From: Prevotellaceae bacterium
Lineage (GTDB): Bacteria; Bacteroidota; Bacteroidia; Bacteroidales; Bacteroidaceae
Assembly: GCA_015256945.1 (NCBI GenBank)
Contig: JABZLB010000008.1
Span: 22,020 to 86,019, forward strand
Direction: 5' to 3'
Length of the DNA: 64,000 nucleotides
Made by a program: the position numbers and the translations under genes. A model generated the notes under the pieces. It saw only the letters and a list, made by a program, of their open reading frames with translations. It was not told the DNA's origin and did no database searches. Numbering within the stretch: the first letter of the stretch is position 1; the number at the start of each line of letters is the position of its first letter. Positions 18,141 through 26,472 of the stretch are shown one piece after another.

Positions 18141-19802
18141 ATGAAACAAGAAATACAAATTCGCTGCAAAAATAATAAAAAAAGTATATATGTTGCTATC
18201 GGAAGCACACTTTCTGACGTTTTTAAGCAGTTAAACATAAAGATGGCATATGGTCCTGTATGCGCAAAAGTGAACAATAAGGTAGAAGGAATGAACTTCA
18301 GACTCTATCATAATAAGGATATTGAATTTCTGGATATGACATCAGGGTCGGGCTCTCGCAACTATACGCGTACGCTTTTCTTTATTCTTTGTAAGGCGGT
18401 TCATGACCTCTTCCCACGTTCGTATGTTGTTATTGATATTCCTGTAAGCAATGGTTACTATGTCGATATTAACATAAAGCGTGAAGTAACGATTGACGAC
18501 GTAACCCAAATTCGTCAACGGATGCAGGAGATTATTGATGCAGCCATGCCCATTAAGCGCTACGAGGTACCTACGGAAGAAGCTATTCAAATGTTCTCAC
18601 AGAAAGGCGACGAGGCAAAAGCCAAGCTTTTGAAGAGTGCAGGCTCGCTATATACCACCTACTATCAGATTGATGACTACGTGGATTACTACTATGGCTC
18701 GTTACTTACCAATACATCACAAATATACCTTTTCGGGCTTGAAAAATACTATGATGGACTACTTTTACGTATCCCTGACCTTAAAACCCCAGACATTCTA
18801 CCCGAAATGACACGACAAGATAAGATGTTCAGTATCTTTAAAGAACAACACCAGTGGCAAAATATAGTAGGTGTGAGAACGGTTGGTGACTTTAATGAAA
18901 TTGTGGAAGCAGGCGGAGGAACTGACCTTATCAATGTTTCAGAAGCACTGCAAGAGAAAAAAATATCACGAATTGCTGACGAAATTGCCAGTCGTAAGGA
19001 CATTAAGTTAGTGCTTTTAGCGGGTCCTTCGTCATCGGGAAAAACAACGACGTGCAAGCGTCTTTCCATACAGCTTGTGGCAAATGGCTTAAAACCGCTG
19101 CAAATTTCGCTCGACGATTATTTTATTAATCGCGATCAGACACCACGAGATGAAAATGGAGAATACGACTATGAGAGTATTTATGCTCTCAATCTGAAGC
19201 TTATCAACGAGCAGTTTAGTGCTCTGTTCAATGGCGAAGAGGTTGAATTGCCTAAATATGATTTTCAAATAGGAGTTAGCAAACCCAGTGGTAAGAAATT
19301 GAAAATGCAGGAAAACAATGTGCTTGTTGTTGAAGGCATACATGCTCTGAACCCTGAACTTACAGCCCATATTCCAGACAGGCAGAAGTATCGCGTATAT
19401 GTTTCGGCACTCACCACAATATTATTAGACGACCATAATTATATACCTACAACCGATAACCGGTTGCTACGTCGTATTATTCGCGACTATAAGTATCGCG
19501 GTGTCGATGCACGCGAGAGTATTCACCGATGGCCTTCGGTGCGCTCTGGCGAAAACAAGTGGATATTTCCCTTTCAGGAAAATGCCGATGCTGTGTTTAA
19601 TAGTGCCATGCTTTTTGAACTTGCGGTGATTAAACAACAGGCAGAACCATTGCTCGAACAAGTGCCGGAGAACTGCGAAGAGTATTCAGAAGCTTATCGG
19701 TTAAGAAAGTTTTTGAAATACATAAAACCTATACCTAATAAGGATATTCCTCCAACGAGTCTGCTTCGGGAGTTTTTAGGAGGAAGCTCTTTTCGCTATT
19801 GA
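18141..19802 (+). CDS. Nucleoside (uridine) kinase with N-terminal TGS-like domain
   Basis: Phosphorylates a nucleoside, probably uridine or cytidine, using ATP or GTP. The 553 residues comprise a TGS/ThrRS-like N-terminal region (residues ~1-200) and a uridine-kinase domain from ~285. The kinase domain has Walker A LLAGPSSSGKTTTCKRL, then LDDYFINRDQTPRDENGEYD and VVEGIHALNP. This domain pairing is a known Bacteroidetes/Firmicutes form whose N-terminal role is unclear. It is transcribed alone from its own promoter and closed by a perfect 11-bp hairpin. Confidence 0.88.
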   Translation: MKQEIQIRCKNNKKSIYVAIGSTLSDVFKQLNIKMAYGPVCAKVNNKVEGMNFRLYHNKDIEFLDMTSGSGSRNYTRTLFFILCKAVHDLFPRSYVVIDIPVSNGYYVDINIKREVTIDDVTQIRQRMQEIIDAAMPIKRYEVPTEEAIQMFSQKGDEAKAKLLKSAGSLYTTYYQIDDYVDYYYGSLLTNTSQIYLFGLEKYYDGLLLRIPDLKTPDILPEMTRQDKMFSIFKEQHQWQNIVGVRTVGDFNEIVEAGGGTDLINVSEALQEKKISRIADEIASRKDIKLVLLAGPSSSGKTTTCKRLSIQLVANGLKPLQISLDDYFINRDQTPRDENGEYDYESIYALNLKLINEQFSALFNGEEVELPKYDFQIGVSKPSGKKLKMQENNVLVVEGIHALNPELTAHIPDRQKYRVYVSALTTILLDDHNYIPTTDNRLLRRIIRDYKYRGVDARESIHRWPSVRSGENKWIFPFQENADAVFNSAMLFELAVIKQQAEPLLEQVPENCEEYSEAYRLRKFLKYIKPIPNKDIPPTSLLREFLGGSSFRY

Positions 19803-19874
19803 GGAAACGTTTACCGTTATATATTAATGTAAAGGAACAGGAATGTATATAAAATAACATTGTAAAGAAAACAG

Positions 19875-19912
19875 AAGGGGAACAGTATTCGGAACTGTTC
19901 CCCTTAAATTAT
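19875..19912 (+). terminator. Terminator after the nucleoside kinase gene
   Basis: A perfect 11-bp stem (19875-19885 with 19895-19905) around a nine-base loop. The following sequence is AT-rich rather than a clean T run. Confidence 0.65.
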
Positions 19913-19934
19913 AATATAAAAAAGGTAGAAAAGC

Positions 19935-19965
19935 TTTGCTTAGTCAGAAAGTAACATTATCTTTG
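19935..19965 (+). promoter_or_regulatory. Promoter for korAB
   Basis: TTTG at 19935-19938, a 19-base spacer, and TATCTTTG at 19958-19965; korA starts 42 bases later. Confidence 0.78.
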
Positions 19966-20006
19966 CCTGTCGAAACAATCAATATATTAAAATCTAATAG
20001 AACGAT

Positions 20007-21920
20007 ATGTCTGAGGAAATTGAAGTCAAAGAATTAGAGGATGTAGTGGTCCGTTTTTCGGGCGACTCCGGCGATGGCATGCAACTTGTCGGCAATATAT
20101 TCTCTACGGTTTCTGCAACAGTGGGCAACGGTATCTCTACTTTCCCTGATTATCCGGCTGATATACGTGCTCCGCAAGGCTCGTTAACGGGAGTTTCGGG
20201 ATTCCAGGTGCACATAGGCGAAGGCAAAGTATATACACCAGGTGACAAGTGTGACGTGCTTGTTGCAATGAATGCAGCAGCTTTAAAGACACAGTTTAAA
20301 TATGCAAAGCCACAGGCTACTGTCATTATTGATACCGATTCATTTGGCCCAAGAGACCTTGAGAAAGCCAAATTTACCAGCGATGACTATCTGAAGGAAA
20401 TGGGAATTGACCCTGATTGTGTCGTGGCTTGTCCGATAACTAAAATGGTTAAGGACGCAGCCATACAGATGGCACAGGAGAAAGACGAAGAGCCATTGCC
20501 CATGAAAACTGTGCTGAAAAGCCGCAACATGTTTGCCTTAGGTTTGGTTTGCTGGCTCTTTAACCGGGATTTAGAATTGGTTGAGCAGTTTTTGAACGAT
20601 AAATTTGCCAAGAAACCCGACATTGCAAAATGGAATATCCGTGTGGTTAACGCCGGCTTTGATTACGGTGCCAATACGCATGCTTCGGTTCCTGCGACCT
20701 ATCGTATAGAGACAAAGCACAAACAGCCTGGCCGATATATGGATATTACCGGCAACAAGGCTACGGCATATGGTCTTATTGCAGCTGCCGAGCGGGCAGG
20801 GTTAAAACTATATCTTGGTTCATATCCTATTACACCGGCCACCGATATTTTGCACGAGTTGTCAAAACATAAGAGTCTTGGCGTCATCACTGTGCAGGCA
20901 GAGGATGAGATTGCAGCCTGTGCCAGTGCTATCGGGGCGGCTTTTGCCGGTGCTTTGGCATGCACATCAACCTCAGGTCCCGGCATTTGTTTGAAGAGTG
21001 AAGCCTTAAATCTGGCCGTGATAGATGAATTACCACTGGTTGTTATTGACGTACAGCGCGGCGGTCCGTCAACAGGAATGCCTACGAAAAGCGAGCAAAC
21101 CGACCTCCTTCAGGTGCTTTACGGACGCAATGGAGAGAGCCCAATGCCCGTCATTGCGGCAACAAGTCCTACCGATTGTTTCGATGCTGCTTTTATGGCA
21201 GCCAAGATTGCTCTCGAACATCTTACGCCAGTAGTACTCCTTACCGACGCTTTCATCGCCAATGGCTCATCAGCATGGCTGTTGCCTGACATTGAAAAGC
21301 TACCCGAAATACATCCCCATTATGCTCCGAAGGAGATGAAATACAAATACACTCCTTACCAGCGCGACGCTGAAACACGTGTGCGTTACTGGGCCATTCC
21401 AGGACAAGAGGGATATGCCCACATCCTTGGAGGATTGGAAAAAGACGGTCAGACAGGTGCGATTTCGACAGAACCTGAAAACCACGACCGCATGGACCGT
21501 CTGCGTTATGAGAAGGTTGCACACATCGATGTGCCCGATCTTGAAGTTGAAGGAGACGAGAATGATGCTGAATTACTTATTGTTGGCTTTGGCTCTACGT
21601 ACGGACATCTGCGCGCTGCCATGAGAGGGCTTCGGCGAAAAGGCTATAAAGTGGCGATGGCCCAGCTGAAATACATCAACCCGCTGCCCAAGAATACCGC
21701 GCATGTGCTGCGTAAATATAAAAAGGTTGTAGTGGCAGAGCAGAACCTTGGCCAGCTTGCCGCTCTGCTTCGCATAAGAATTAATAACTTTATTCCATAT
21801 CAATATAATCAGGTTAAAGGCCAGCCCTTTGTTGTAGATGAGCTGATTAAGAATTTTGAAAAGCTTATTTTAAATCACGAAGACAGCAAAGGCGAAACCT
21901 TTGAAAGCAGAGTTCTTTAA
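20007..21920 (+). CDS. korA: 2-oxoacid:acceptor oxidoreductase, alpha subunit (gamma-alpha fusion)
   Basis: Catalyses CoA-dependent oxidative decarboxylation of a 2-oxoacid, most likely 2-oxoglutarate, with reduction of ferredoxin. The 637 residues join the gamma domain (VRFSGDSGDGMQLVGNIFS, residues ~10-190) to the alpha pyrimidine-binding domain (GSYPITPATDILHELSKH, then TSTSGPGICLKSEALNLAV). The C terminus carries the transketolase-C-like part (KKVVVAEQNLGQLAALLR). The beta subunit follows after 23 bases. No separate ferredoxin-like delta subunit is adjacent. Assignment to 2-oxoglutarate rather than another oxoacid is by family resemblance. Confidence 0.92.
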   Translation: MSEEIEVKELEDVVVRFSGDSGDGMQLVGNIFSTVSATVGNGISTFPDYPADIRAPQGSLTGVSGFQVHIGEGKVYTPGDKCDVLVAMNAAALKTQFKYAKPQATVIIDTDSFGPRDLEKAKFTSDDYLKEMGIDPDCVVACPITKMVKDAAIQMAQEKDEEPLPMKTVLKSRNMFALGLVCWLFNRDLELVEQFLNDKFAKKPDIAKWNIRVVNAGFDYGANTHASVPATYRIETKHKQPGRYMDITGNKATAYGLIAAAERAGLKLYLGSYPITPATDILHELSKHKSLGVITVQAEDEIAACASAIGAAFAGALACTSTSGPGICLKSEALNLAVIDELPLVVIDVQRGGPSTGMPTKSEQTDLLQVLYGRNGESPMPVIAATSPTDCFDAAFMAAKIALEHLTPVVLLTDAFIANGSSAWLLPDIEKLPEIHPHYAPKEMKYKYTPYQRDAETRVRYWAIPGQEGYAHILGGLEKDGQTGAISTEPENHDRMDRLRYEKVAHIDVPDLEVEGDENDAELLIVGFGSTYGHLRAAMRGLRRKGYKVAMAQLKYINPLPKNTAHVLRKYKKVVVAEQNLGQLAALLRIRINNFIPYQYNQVKGQPFVVDELIKNFEKLILNHEDSKGETFESRVL

Positions 21921-21943
21921 CCGATACTTTAATAATAACTTCA

Positions 21944-22951
21944 ATGGAATATACTGCAAACGATTATAAAAAGGGACAACCACGCTGGTGTCCCGGTTGT
22001 GGAGACCACTCTTTTCTTGCAAGTTTACAGAAGGCAATGGCTGAATTGGGAGTACCTCCCTACGAAACGGCAGTTATATCAGGCATTGGTTGTTCGAGCC
22101 GACTGCCCTATTATGTCAACACTTACGCCATGCAGACCATTCATGGACGTGCTGCAGCCATCGCAACAGGGCTGAAAGTTGTGAACCCTAAGCTCACAAT
22201 CTGGCAGGTTTCAGGCGATGGAGACGGCCTTGCCATTGGTGGAAACCACTTTATTCACGCCATGCGCCGCAACATTGACATCAATATGATTCTGCTCAAT
22301 AATCGTATTTATGGTTTGACAAAAGGGCAATACTCGCCCACTTCGCCCAGAGGCTTCGTATCAAAATCGAGTCCTTATGGAACCGTTGAGGACCCATTCC
22401 GCCCTGCTGAGCTTTGTTTTGGTGCACGAGGAAACTTTTTTGCCCGCGCGGTTGCGACTGATTCACAGCGCATTGTTGATATTATGAAAGCTGCCTATCA
22501 CCACAAGGGGGCTGCCGTTTGCGAAATTTTGCAGAACTGTGTCATCTTTAACAATGGTGCATACGACCCTGTTTATACTCGTGAAGGACGCAAAAAGAAT
22601 ACCATTTACGTTGAAGACGGTAAACCTCTTGTATTTGGAGAGAATAACCAATACGGCTTAGTACAGGAGGGTTTCGGGCTTAAGGTTGTTGAAATAGGTA
22701 AGGATGGTTACACGTTAGAAGATGTTTTAATTCACGATAGCCACAATCCTGACAATACTTTACAGCTGAAACTCGCAATGATGAGCAATGAAAACGGATT
22801 CCCTGTGGCCCTTGGCGTTATTCGAGATGTACAGGCTCCTACCTACGATGAGGCGGTAAGCCGGCAGATAGAAGAGGTAAAGGCAATGAAACCGTACCAC
22901 ACCTTTGCTGAGATGCTGGAAACAAACGATATATGGGAGGTCACGGAATAA
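21944..22951 (+). CDS. korB: 2-oxoacid:acceptor oxidoreductase, beta subunit
   Basis: Thiamine-diphosphate-binding beta subunit, 335 residues. It has the N-terminal CPGCGDHSFLASLQKAM cysteine motif that takes part in the iron-sulfur cluster. The TPP/Mg signature is GDGDGLAIGGNHFIHA, followed by LLNNRIYGLTKGQYSPTS. It forms the enzyme with korA upstream. The stop codon lies inside the first unit of a 22-bp degenerate repeat that continues toward the LytTR gene. Confidence 0.93.
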   Translation: MEYTANDYKKGQPRWCPGCGDHSFLASLQKAMAELGVPPYETAVISGIGCSSRLPYYVNTYAMQTIHGRAAAIATGLKVVNPKLTIWQVSGDGDGLAIGGNHFIHAMRRNIDINMILLNNRIYGLTKGQYSPTSPRGFVSKSSPYGTVEDPFRPAELCFGARGNFFARAVATDSQRIVDIMKAAYHHKGAAVCEILQNCVIFNNGAYDPVYTREGRKKNTIYVEDGKPLVFGENNQYGLVQEGFGLKVVEIGKDGYTLEDVLIHDSHNPDNTLQLKLAMMSNENGFPVALGVIRDVQAPTYDEAVSRQIEEVKAMKPYHTFAEMLETNDIWEVTE

Positions 22952-23098
22952 GGCTGAAATAATCGGAGAAAAGGACCGTAATAATCATGGTACAAACCTG
23001 TAATAACAACAGAACAAGACCATAATAATTATGGAATAAGAGCGTAATCACAACGGAATAAGACCGTACTTATCATAAAGGAAGAGAGTAAGAATAAT
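22945..23098 (+). repeat. 22-bp-phased degenerate tandem repeat upstream of the LytTR gene
   Basis: Six to seven degenerate units start at about 22945, 22965, 22989, 23011, 23033, 23055 and 23077; the spacing from 22989 to 23077 is exactly 22 bases each time. The unit resembles GGAATAAGACCGTAATAATC. The core (GACCGTAAT and variants such as GACCATAAT, GAGCGTAAT, GACCGTACT) recurs once per two helical turns. The array ends just before the LytTR regulator gene at 23125. LytTR proteins are known to bind direct repeats at about this spacing, so it may be their operator. Confidence 0.75.
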
Positions 23099-23124
23099 TC
23101 TTCCGGGAATTAATTGTCGAAACT

Positions 23125-23961
23125 ATGTTGAGTAAACTATCTTCTTTTCTCCGAAGCAAGTGCAATTTACAATCGAATACTGCTTCCTGGCGCATCAGTT
23201 TAGCGTTGGGAAGCGGTATTTTTTTGCTCCTGTTTCTCCTTCAACCCTTCGGAATCAGCCAGTATCGGGGCAATACTTTCTTAATGTGTACTGGCTTTTG
23301 TATATTGGCCGTAAGCGTACAGAGAATATGTGCAGCCTTGTTTTTTAACCGCTATGTGCAAAGAAGGATAACCATTACCAACGGCTATGTGCTTCTTTAT
23401 TCGGTAGCAATTGAGCTTATGATGGCCGTTTCAATGACTGTTTATGCTGCTTATTTTTTTCAGATACCCCTTTCATGGCATCTGTTTTACATATTCTTTT
23501 ATTGGACTTTTCTGATATGGATTCTCATTACCGGCGTCTGTACATTGATTAATTATAACCAGATGCTGAGTAACAGACTGGAGAAAATGCTCAGGAAAAC
23601 TACCGCAGAGCAGGAAGGAATTTGTATTACCCTGCACAACCAAAACCTCAGAGGGGCCGACCTTACGCTGCCCATCAACGACCTGCTTTATATTGAATCG
23701 CAGAAGAATAACGTTTGTGTTTGCTACATAAAAGACGGTAAGGTAACAAAAACCGAGCTTAGATCTACGCTGGCAGCCTTAAAAACCGAACTGCCATACG
23801 ACAACATTTTCCAATGCCACCGCTCGTTTCTTGTCAACATAAACAACATTTCCTCTGCCAAGGGCAATTCAAACGGTTATCAGCTTCACCTTTCAAACTG
23901 TAAAGACAGCATTCCCGTTTCCCGTACTTTTGTTCCTGAACTACGGGCTTTTGTAGGTTAG
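23125..23961 (+). CDS. Membrane-anchored LytTR DNA-binding regulator
   Basis: Transcription regulator of 278 residues. Four hydrophobic segments fill residues ~25-150 (for example LALGSGIFLLLFLLQPFGIS and HLFYIFFYWTFLIWILITGV). A C-terminal LytTR domain follows, with DLLYIESQKNNVCVCY, FQCHRSFLVNINNI and DSIPVSRTFVPELRAF. There is no receiver domain, so sensing is likely by the membrane part. A phased repeat array lies directly upstream and a secreted-protein gene follows 354 bases downstream, a pairing that suggests autoregulation and control of that neighbour (inference). Confidence 0.88.
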   Translation: MLSKLSSFLRSKCNLQSNTASWRISLALGSGIFLLLFLLQPFGISQYRGNTFLMCTGFCILAVSVQRICAALFFNRYVQRRITITNGYVLLYSVAIELMMAVSMTVYAAYFFQIPLSWHLFYIFFYWTFLIWILITGVCTLINYNQMLSNRLEKMLRKTTAEQEGICITLHNQNLRGADLTLPINDLLYIESQKNNVCVCYIKDGKVTKTELRSTLAALKTELPYDNIFQCHRSFLVNINNISSAKGNSNGYQLHLSNCKDSIPVSRTFVPELRAFVG

Positions 23962-24315
23962 GAAACAAATAAAACAGAAATTTTCCAATCTGCAAAGTTC
24001 TGCCATGCTGTTTTGAAAACATGGCAATTGTCATTACCATGCCATTATATGGCAGACCGATCTGGCCCTGATTCGTTTTTCTTCTTATGGCAACCACCAT
24101 AACCATACTATTATCTGGCCAAACCACCACAGGCGGCTGTATGCCGTTATCCGCCAATTTTATCTACACGTTCGTCCCGAAATATAGCATTTCAGCAACG
24201 GCAATAGTAATCAGTCCCATCTTTTTATCGTATATCCCATGTTTTTGGAGGCAACTGAAGGCTTTCTTACTTTTGCAGCAAATCACTATTGTTTCATTTT
24301 TAAAACTTTAAAAGT
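23962..24315. other. Intergenic region with imperfect direct repeats
   Basis: Between the LytTR gene and the next gene. It contains an imperfect ~39-bp direct repeat (24021-24059 and 24087-24127, offset 66 bases) rich in ATGGCA and CCAT words. There is also a palindrome TGCCATG...CATGGCA at 24002-24026 and a good promoter at 24244-24275. No credible ORF was seen. Confidence 0.6.
24244..24275 (+). promoter_or_regulatory. Promoter for the 24316 secreted-protein gene
   Basis: TTTG at 24244-24247, a 20-base spacer and TACTTTTG at 24268-24275; the start codon is 41 bases downstream. Confidence 0.75.
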
Positions 24316-24957
24316 ATGAGAACTTTATTTGCTCAATTCGTTTTAATTGTTGCCTTTGTATGTGCAACAAATGTAAGTGCACAGAACCAAAAACAGTTTG
24401 ATGTGCAGCTGGGAACCACTTTACGTAACATCAATTCTGATGACGCGGCATCGGTAGTTAAGGGTATAGACGAGCTGAAGCACATGGCATCGCAATGTCC
24501 CGACGCATGGCTTCCTGCCTATTATCAGGCATTGGAGGCTCTCCAATACGCTGTAAAGTTTCCCAATGACAGCCATTCGTATGCGTTTCTTCAGGCTGCT
24601 GACAGCTGCATTGAAGCATTGCTGGCGAACCCTGGCGCCGACAAGTCGGAAGTATTAACATTAAAAGGGTTCTATTATACAGCACTCATTGTACAGAATC
24701 CTGCTGAAAAGGGGAAATTATATTATATGGACGCCATCGACAATTTTAAGTCGGCCGTCAGCGCTAATCCTGCAAATCCCCGTCCCCGCCTGCTTCTTTA
24801 CATCTTCTTTGAGCAAATGAGCAAAGTAACAGGAAGCCCTGACATGAACAGTCCCAAGGATTTAGAGACCATCAGACAGCTTTTGGCCGGAGAACATAAA
24901 ACGGGCCTGCAACCCCGATGGGGCAAGGAACTGCTCGGCTATTGCGGCCTGAAATAG
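24316..24957 (+). CDS. Secreted alpha-helical (TPR-like) protein of unknown function
   Basis: A 213-residue protein with a clear signal peptide (MRTLFAQFVLIVAFVCATNVSA, cleavage before QNQKQF), so it is periplasmic or secreted. The mature part is helical and repeat-like, with AWLPAYYQALEALQYAV and KLYYMDAIDNFKSAVSANP resembling tetratricopeptide units. I recognise no enzyme motif. Its place after a LytTR regulator, with its own consensus promoter, suggests it belongs to that regulator's regulon; this is inference from position only. A GC-rich palindromic element follows 90 bases after the stop. Confidence 0.75.
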   Translation: MRTLFAQFVLIVAFVCATNVSAQNQKQFDVQLGTTLRNINSDDAASVVKGIDELKHMASQCPDAWLPAYYQALEALQYAVKFPNDSHSYAFLQAADSCIEALLANPGADKSEVLTLKGFYYTALIVQNPAEKGKLYYMDAIDNFKSAVSANPANPRPRLLLYIFFEQMSKVTGSPDMNSPKDLETIRQLLAGEHKTGLQPRWGKELLGYCGLK

Positions 24958-25044
24958 GCTCATTCTGTTTAAAAGTAAAGTAAACAACGACAAAATTGTC
25001 ACGACATTCTTTTGTTTTAATGATTGCTTTACAGTTTGTTTGTG

Positions 25045-25134
25045 GATGTTTGGCGGCTGTCAGCAGCACTGTTGACGGTCGCCGCACAATATGTATGACG
25101 GCCGTCGTACGCGTTGCTGACGGCCGCCATACCA
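25045..25134 (+). repeat. GC-rich double-palindrome element, copy B
   Basis: First arm starts GGCGGCTGTCAGCAGC and closes GTTGACGGTCGCC. A spacer with CAATATGTATGACGG follows, then the second arm with GTCGTACGCGTTGCTGACGG and GCCGCC. The second half closely matches copy D. The arms are less perfect palindromes than in copies A and C. It lies between convergent genes and may end the upstream transcript. Confidence 0.85.
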
Positions 25135-25432
25135 TCAGAAAACAAACACAACAAGAACGCCCTGCAAGTGTAAAGGTCTGAACAATATGCCCATTTAACA
25201 GGAACATAACGACATGAACCACCCGACACAACAACAGAAGGTATCCATCTCAAGGCCTTGCCCGCCATCAGGATATAACCCGGTTATCCATATCATGCCG
25301 GCAAACCACAACGATGCCGCGTCAGCTTCCGTCCCGTTCATGGCCTTATGGGATACACAAAAACTTGAAGCCGGTAAAGAAATACATGTGCAACAACACC
25401 GTATTCATGATACAGACGGCATATCTGTAAAT

Positions 25433-25473
25433 AAAAAAAGAGCAGGAAGAAAGTTGTAGACTTTTTCCCGCTC
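25433..25473 (-). terminator. Rho-independent terminator of upp
   Basis: On the minus strand a hairpin with outer stem GAGCGGGAA / TTCCTGCTC is followed by seven T. It lies about 70 bases after the upp stop. Confidence 0.8.
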
Positions 25474-25540
25474 AAACTGTCTGTACGGCAAATTCCGTTG
25501 ATTTTATCTGAGTCTGGCGTTATGGTTTATACCCTTTTAT

Positions 25541-26200
25541 TTATATTTTCTCGCCATAGCACAGGTCGCCGGCGTCGCCAAAACCCGGTACAATATACTG
25601 GTGCTCGTTCAGTTTCTCATCAATTGCCGCGCACCAGATGGTGGTATTACTATCGGGGAACGTCTTCTTAATGTGAGCAATGCCTTCGGGTGCTGCCAAT
25701 AAGCAGGCCACATGCACATGGCGTGGCGTACCCTTTGTAAGAATAGCCTTGTAGCCTAACTCCATAGAGCCGCCCGTTGCAAGCATGGGATCGGCTATGA
25801 TTAGCGTTTTACCGTTGATGTCGGGCGTAGCAAGGTATTCTACATGTATGCCTACTTCGTGGTGGGCAGCATCCTTATATTCACGATATGCGCTGACAAA
25901 GGCATTGCCTGCATGGTCAAAAATATTGAGGAAGCCGTTGTGGAAAGGAAGCCCTGCACGGAAAATGGTAGCAAGAACTATCTTGTCTGCAGGAACGTTC
26001 ACCCTTGTAGTGCCCAATGGTGTAACCACTGTTTTAGGCTCATAATTCAGTGTTTTTGATATTTCAAAAGCCTCAAACTCACCGATGCGCATCACATTGT
26101 TGCGAAAAAGCAGGCGGTTTTTCTGATAGTCCTTGTCGCGGATTTCGGCCAGATACTGGTTAATAATGGAGTCTTGCTCCGAGAAATTAATGATTTCCAT
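25541..26200 (-). CDS. upp: Uracil phosphoribosyltransferase
   Basis: Salvages uracil to UMP using PRPP. The start at 26200 (MEIINFSEQDSIINQYLAEI) gives 219 residues; the longer frame to 26302 lacks similarity and is rejected. The PRPP-binding loop is LIIADPMLATGGSMELGYKA, and the C terminus ends with IVPGFGDAGDLCYG, as in the family. It is a single gene ending in a strong terminator. The promoter was not clearly recognised. Confidence 0.94.
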   Translation of the reverse strand: MEIINFSEQDSIINQYLAEIRDKDYQKNRLLFRNNVMRIGEFEAFEISKTLNYEPKTVVTPLGTTRVNVPADKIVLATIFRAGLPFHNGFLNIFDHAGNAFVSAYREYKDAAHHEVGIHVEYLATPDINGKTLIIADPMLATGGSMELGYKAILTKGTPRHVHVACLLAAPEGIAHIKKTFPDSNTTIWCAAIDEKLNEHQYIVPGFGDAGDLCYGEKI

Positions 26201-26379
26201 GTTTATTTTCAGGTGTTTCAGGTGTACAGACGGGAGAACCGTCTGCTTAAATCCTGGCAAAATTAAGAAAATCCCAGAGTTTTTGCAAAGTCTGATTTGC
26301 AAATAAACACACCCCTGTTGGTTTTTTAGTATCTTTAACCTTGCGGGTGAATACTTTGATACTTTTTCGCCTCTATTTC

Positions 26380-26410
26380 TTGTTCAAAGCTGATAATTAT
26401 ATTAACTTTG
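26380..26410 (+). promoter_or_regulatory. Promoter for pckA
   Basis: TTG at 26380-26382, a 20-base spacer, and TAACTTTG at 26403-26410. The pckA start lies 63 bases downstream. Confidence 0.72.
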
Positions 26411-26472
26411 TCCCGTCCTTAAAAGGGACATGATAAGAAAAAAACGATTTTCAACTAAATACATTTAACGAA

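Larger units (their letters stand above)
24958..25540. other. Intergenic region with palindromic element B and upp terminator
   Basis: Holds the GC-rich element copy B (about 25045-25134) and the minus-strand upp terminator (25433-25473). Between them an 81-codon plus-strand frame (25214-25459) exists, but it has no promoter and runs into the terminator stem, so I do not call it a gene. Confidence 0.65.

Noticed and set aside
25214..25459. An 81-codon plus-strand open frame between element B and upp
   Set aside because: It has no promoter, no recognisable family, and its end runs into the upp terminator stem; probably chance.
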